This document shows, piece after piece, positions 5,588 to 8,627 of a stretch of DNA of 8,627 bases. The notes beneath the pieces were generated by a model. That model saw only the letters and a list, made by a program, of their open reading frames with translations. It was not told where the DNA came from and did not search any database. Source of the DNA: Clostridiaceae bacterium (GTDB taxonomy: Bacteria > Bacillota > Clostridia > Saccharofermentanales > DTU023); NCBI GenBank assembly GCA_012511185.1, contig JAAZGN010000129.1, positions 1 to 8,627 of the forward strand. The letters are read 5' to 3'. Every line of letters begins with the position of its first letter. Position 1 is the stretch's first letter. The position numbers and the translations under genes are program-made.

Positions 5588-8500
5588 ATGTACGAAAAAG
5601 TAGACAGCGGTCTCGATTTTGTCCCGCGCGAAGAAAAGATCCTGGTCTTCTGGAAGGATCAGGATATCTTCAACAAGTCGATGAAAAACAGGGAAGGCGG
5701 ACCCATTTACTCATTTTACGACGGTCCGCCGACCGCCAATGGCATGCCGCACGCCGGCCATGTGCTGACACGTGTCATTAAGGACTTGATCCCCCGCTAC
5801 CGGACCATGAAAGGTTACTACGTGCCGAGAAAAGCCGGCTGGGATACGCACGGCCTGCCTGTTGAGCTCGAAGTCGAAAAAAGGCTTGGCCTGGACGGCA
5901 AGGATCAAATTGAGGCTTACGGGGTTGAGGCCTTCATTAAGGAATGCAAGGAATCGGTCTGGAAATACAAAGGCGAATGGGAGGAGATGTCGGAGCGCAT
6001 CGGTTTTTGGGCCGATATGGAGCATCCCTACATCACTTACGAGAACGACTACATCGAGTCGGTCTGGTGGTCACTGAAGCGTATTTGGGACAGAGGGCTG
6101 ATCTACCAGGGCCACAAGGTGGTTCCTTACTGCCCCCGCTGCGGGACCTCGCTTTCGAGCCACGAGGTGGCGCAAGGCTACCGTGACATCCAGGAGCGGT
6201 CGGTTTACGTGCGCTTCCGGATCAAAGACCAGGCGGACACTTACTTCGCCGTGTGGACGACGACGCCCTGGACCCTGCCTTCCAACGTGGCGCTTTGCGT
6301 CAATGCCAGCGAGCATTATGTACTCTGTGAAGTTGACGGGGAGCCGGACGGATCAGCAGGCAAGCCCCGCTACATTGTTGCCAAGGCCCTTTGTCACCAG
6401 GTATTTGGCCAAGACGCGCGTATTTTGGAGACCTGTCTGGGCAGCGACTTGCTGGGGCGTGAGTACGAGCCGCTTTATCCCTTCGGGATTGAAACTGTCA
6501 AACAGTCGGGCAAGCGCGCTTACTATGTGGTCGCCGATCCCTATGTCACCTTGACGGATGGAACGGGGATCGTACACATCGCGCCGGCTTTCGGTGAAGA
6601 TGATGCGCGGATTGGCCGTGCCAACGACCTGCCTCTTATTCAGTTTGTCGCTGAAGACGGAACCATGACGGATGAAGTGGAAGGCTTCGCCGGCGTCTTT
6701 GTCAAAGATGCCGACGACGGCCTGGTGGAGCTACTTCGCAAATGGAATCTCCTGCTGTCCGAGGATATGACGGATCACACCTATCCTTTCTGCTGGCGCT
6801 GTGACACGCCGCTCATCTATTACGCCCGGACGGCCTGGTTCATTGAGATGACCAAACTGCGTGATCAGCTTCTGGAAAACAATGCCAGGATTAATTGGAT
6901 TCCCGCCCATATCGGGCCTGGCCGTTTCGGACATTTCCTGGAAAGCGTAATCGACTGGTGTATCTCGCGTGAACGCTATTGGGGCACACCCTTGCCCGTT
7001 TGGCTGTGTGGTTCATGCGGAAAACTTCATATGGTCGGCTCCATCGCCGAGATGAAATCCATGTCTCCCGACTGCCCCGGGGACATTGAGTTGCACAAAC
7101 CCACGATCGACCAGGTCCATCTGACCTGCCCTTCATGTACCGGTATCATGACGCGGGTCCCGGAAGTCATTGACGGCTGGTACGATTCCGGCGCCATGCC
7201 ATATGCGCAATACCACTACCCCTTCGAGAACGAAGAGCTGACCCTGGAACGGATGCCGGCTGATTTCATCTCGGAAGCCATCGACCAGACGCGCGGATGG
7301 TTCTACAGCCTGCACGCGATCAGCACGGCTCTCTTTGACGAAGAAGCCTACAGAACCTGCCTGGTCCTCGGACACGTCCTGGATAAAGACGGCGTCAAGA
7401 TGTCGAAACATTTGGGCAACATCGTTGAACCCGGTCACATCCTGGATGTGGAGGGGGCTGACGCCATGCGCTGGATGTTTTACTCCGGCAGCCAGCCCTG
7501 GCTGTCCGCACGTTTTTCCGAGGATTCAGTCAATGAGGCCAAGCGGCGGTTCATGGGAACCTTCTGGAACACCTACGCCTTTTTTGTCCTTTACGCTAAT
7601 ATTGACCATTTTGACCGGGTCGAATACCAGGACTTCCCTGTCGATGAATTCAAGACGGTCATGGACCGCTGGATTGAAAGCAGACTGCATTCGCTGATCA
7701 AAGAGGTGGACCACAGACTTGAGATCTGTGACATTACGACGGCAGCCCGGGCCTTGGAGGCTTTTGTCGAAGACCTGTCCAACTGGTATGTCAGACGGTC
7801 GCGGGAGCGTTACTGGGGGCCGGACATGGACACGGACAAGATCACCGCCTATGTTGTCCTCCACGATATCCTGGTGGCCATGGCCTGTGTGATCGCCCCT
7901 TTCACCCCCTTCATGGCGGAGATGGTTTACCAGAATTTGGTTGCCGGCCACTTCCCCCATGTACCTGCAAGCGTTCACCTGTGTGACTACCCTCTTACGG
8001 ATGAGGAGAAAATTGACAAAGCGCTTGAAGACGATATGAAACGCGTTCTTGAGCTTACTTCGCTTGGGCGCGCCGCCAGAAACAATGCCCAGCTCAAAAT
8101 CCGCCAACCTCTTTCGGAGCTGGTCGTCGTCGGCATGGAACCACTGTCTGAAGAGCTGTCCGCCCTAGTCCGCAACGAACTTAACATCAAAAGCGTAAAG
8201 TTTGAAGAAGATGACAGAAGCCTGATCGATTACAGCTTCAAACCGCAATTGCGAACGCTTGGGCGGCTGATGGGCAGCGATCTCCCGCAAGCGCGTTCTC
8301 TGATCGAAGCCTTCCCCGGCAGGGCGACCATGGAAGAGCTGGAGCAAAAGAGAGTGATCAAGCTTGCTGTCGGCGATACAGTTTACGACCTGACAGCTGA
8401 TGACCTGCTGGTTGAGGAGATCCCGGCGGAAGGCTATGCGGTTGAAAGCGCCGGCGGTGTCAAGGTGGCGCTGGCAACCGGCTTGACCCGGGACTTGATT

Positions 8501-8627
8501 GAGGAAGGTTTCGTCCGCGAGATCGTCAGCAAGATCCAGACCATGCGGCGCTCCAGCGGATTTGAGGTCACTGACCGCATCCGGCTTTACGTCGCCCGCG
8601 GCCAACAGGACGCCGTGATCGACGGCC
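5588..8627 (+). CDS. ileS: Isoleucyl-tRNA synthetase, type 2 (3' end outside window)
   Basis: The frame is open without a stop from ATG 5588 to the window edge: 1013 residues of an enzyme usually about 1030-1050 long in this group, so only a short tail is missing. It charges tRNA-Ile with isoleucine in the cytoplasm and edits mischarged valine. Visible parts are the class I nucleotide site DGPPTANGMPHAGH, where HAGH (55-58) stands for HIGH, and GWDTHGLPVE. The CP1 editing domain shows WTTTPWTLPSN (223-233) and GTGIVHIAPAFGEDD (325-339, Asp338). Cysteine pairs at 182/185 with 402/405 and 474/477 with 514/517 look like two zinc ribbons, as in the Thermus enzyme. GWYDSGAMP and KMSKH (604-608) follow. 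The rest is the helical anticodon-binding domain and the C-terminal extension. The wide spacing, the ribbons and the C-terminus point to type 2 (eukaryote-like, often mupirocin-tolerant) rather than the 930-residue E. coli form. No T-box precedes it. Confidence 0.97.
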   Translation, partial: MYEKVDSGLDFVPREEKILVFWKDQDIFNKSMKNREGGPIYSFYDGPPTANGMPHAGHVLTRVIKDLIPRYRTMKGYYVPRKAGWDTHGLPVELEVEKRLGLDGKDQIEAYGVEAFIKECKESVWKYKGEWEEMSERIGFWADMEHPYITYENDYIESVWWSLKRIWDRGLIYQGHKVVPYCPRCGTSLSSHEVAQGYRDIQERSVYVRFRIKDQADTYFAVWTTTPWTLPSNVALCVNASEHYVLCEVDGEPDGSAGKPRYIVAKALCHQVFGQDARILETCLGSDLLGREYEPLYPFGIETVKQSGKRAYYVVADPYVTLTDGTGIVHIAPAFGEDDARIGRANDLPLIQFVAEDGTMTDEVEGFAGVFVKDADDGLVELLRKWNLLLSEDMTDHTYPFCWRCDTPLIYYARTAWFIEMTKLRDQLLENNARINWIPAHIGPGRFGHFLESVIDWCISRERYWGTPLPVWLCGSCGKLHMVGSIAEMKSMSPDCPGDIELHKPTIDQVHLTCPSCTGIMTRVPEVIDGWYDSGAMPYAQYHYPFENEELTLERMPADFISEAIDQTRGWFYSLHAISTALFDEEAYRTCLVLGHVLDKDGVKMSKHLGNIVEPGHILDVEGADAMRWMFYSGSQPWLSARFSEDSVNEAKRRFMGTFWNTYAFFVLYANIDHFDRVEYQDFPVDEFKTVMDRWIESRLHSLIKEVDHRLEICDITTAARALEAFVEDLSNWYVRRSRERYWGPDMDTDKITAYVVLHDILVAMACVIAPFTPFMAEMVYQNLVAGHFPHVPASVHLCDYPLTDEEKIDKALEDDMKRVLELTSLGRAARNNAQLKIRQPLSELVVVGMEPLSEELSALVRNELNIKSVKFEEDDRSLIDYSFKPQLRTLGRLMGSDLPQARSLIEAFPGRATMEELEQKRVIKLAVGDTVYDLTADDLLVEEIPAEGYAVESAGGVKVALATGLTRDLIEEGFVREIVSKIQTMRRSSGFEVTDRIRLYVARGQQDAVIDG

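Noticed and set aside
5368..5589. A 73-codon minus-strand frame in the divergent intergenic region
   Set aside because: It runs through the ileS promoter and leader, lacks a good ribosome binding site, and resembles no family I know.
7526..8107. A 193-codon minus-strand frame opposite ileS
   Set aside because: The plus strand has an uninterrupted IleRS frame with family motifs throughout. The antisense product has no motif or ribosome binding site of note.

Overview
The window looks like ordinary chromosomal DNA from a fairly GC-rich, probably anaerobic Bacillota bacterium (Clostridia-like). This is inferred from the gene set: pyruvate phosphate dikinase, a HemZ-type radical SAM protein, an AzgA-family purine permease, a long zinc-ribbon (type 2) isoleucyl-tRNA synthetase, strong GGAGG ribosome binding sites and sigma-A-like promoters. 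Genus cannot be determined by reading alone. No CRISPR array, insertion sequence, phage gene, tRNA or rRNA was seen, and no obvious new multi-gene system.

Layout. Positions 1-583 (+) hold the C-terminal end of ppdK, cut by the window edge and followed by a textbook intrinsic terminator. A possible promoter sits inside the terminator hairpin and would serve the next (+) block: a DUF1624 (YeiB/HGSNAT-like) membrane protein at 675-1508, and, six bases after its stop, a hemZ-type reading frame at 1515-3005. That frame carries an in-frame TAA at 1821-1823. The upstream 102 codons and downstream 394 codons together match the length and order of a normal HemZ of about 500 residues, so this is one gene broken (or recoded, or misread) at a single codon. 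It is the most noteworthy observation here.

On the minus strand, a membrane-anchored metallophosphoesterase (3821-2982) converges on hemZ and overlaps its 3' end by 24 bases. Upstream of it, also on the minus strand, is an AzgA/NCS2 purine permease (5310-3949) with a strong GC-rich hairpin after its stop. A 277-base divergent intergenic region then separates the permease from ileS (+, 5588 to the window end, 3' end missing). ileS has a near-ideal TTGACA-18-TATAAT promoter and a short leader with four ATCCGG repeats that can fold into a hairpin. The leader is too short for a T-box.

The genes serve unrelated housekeeping roles: pyruvate/PEP interconversion, membrane acetyl transfer or unknown, radical SAM tetrapyrrole-type chemistry, phosphoester hydrolysis, purine uptake and isoleucine charging. 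Only DUF1624 and hemZ are arranged as a likely operon.
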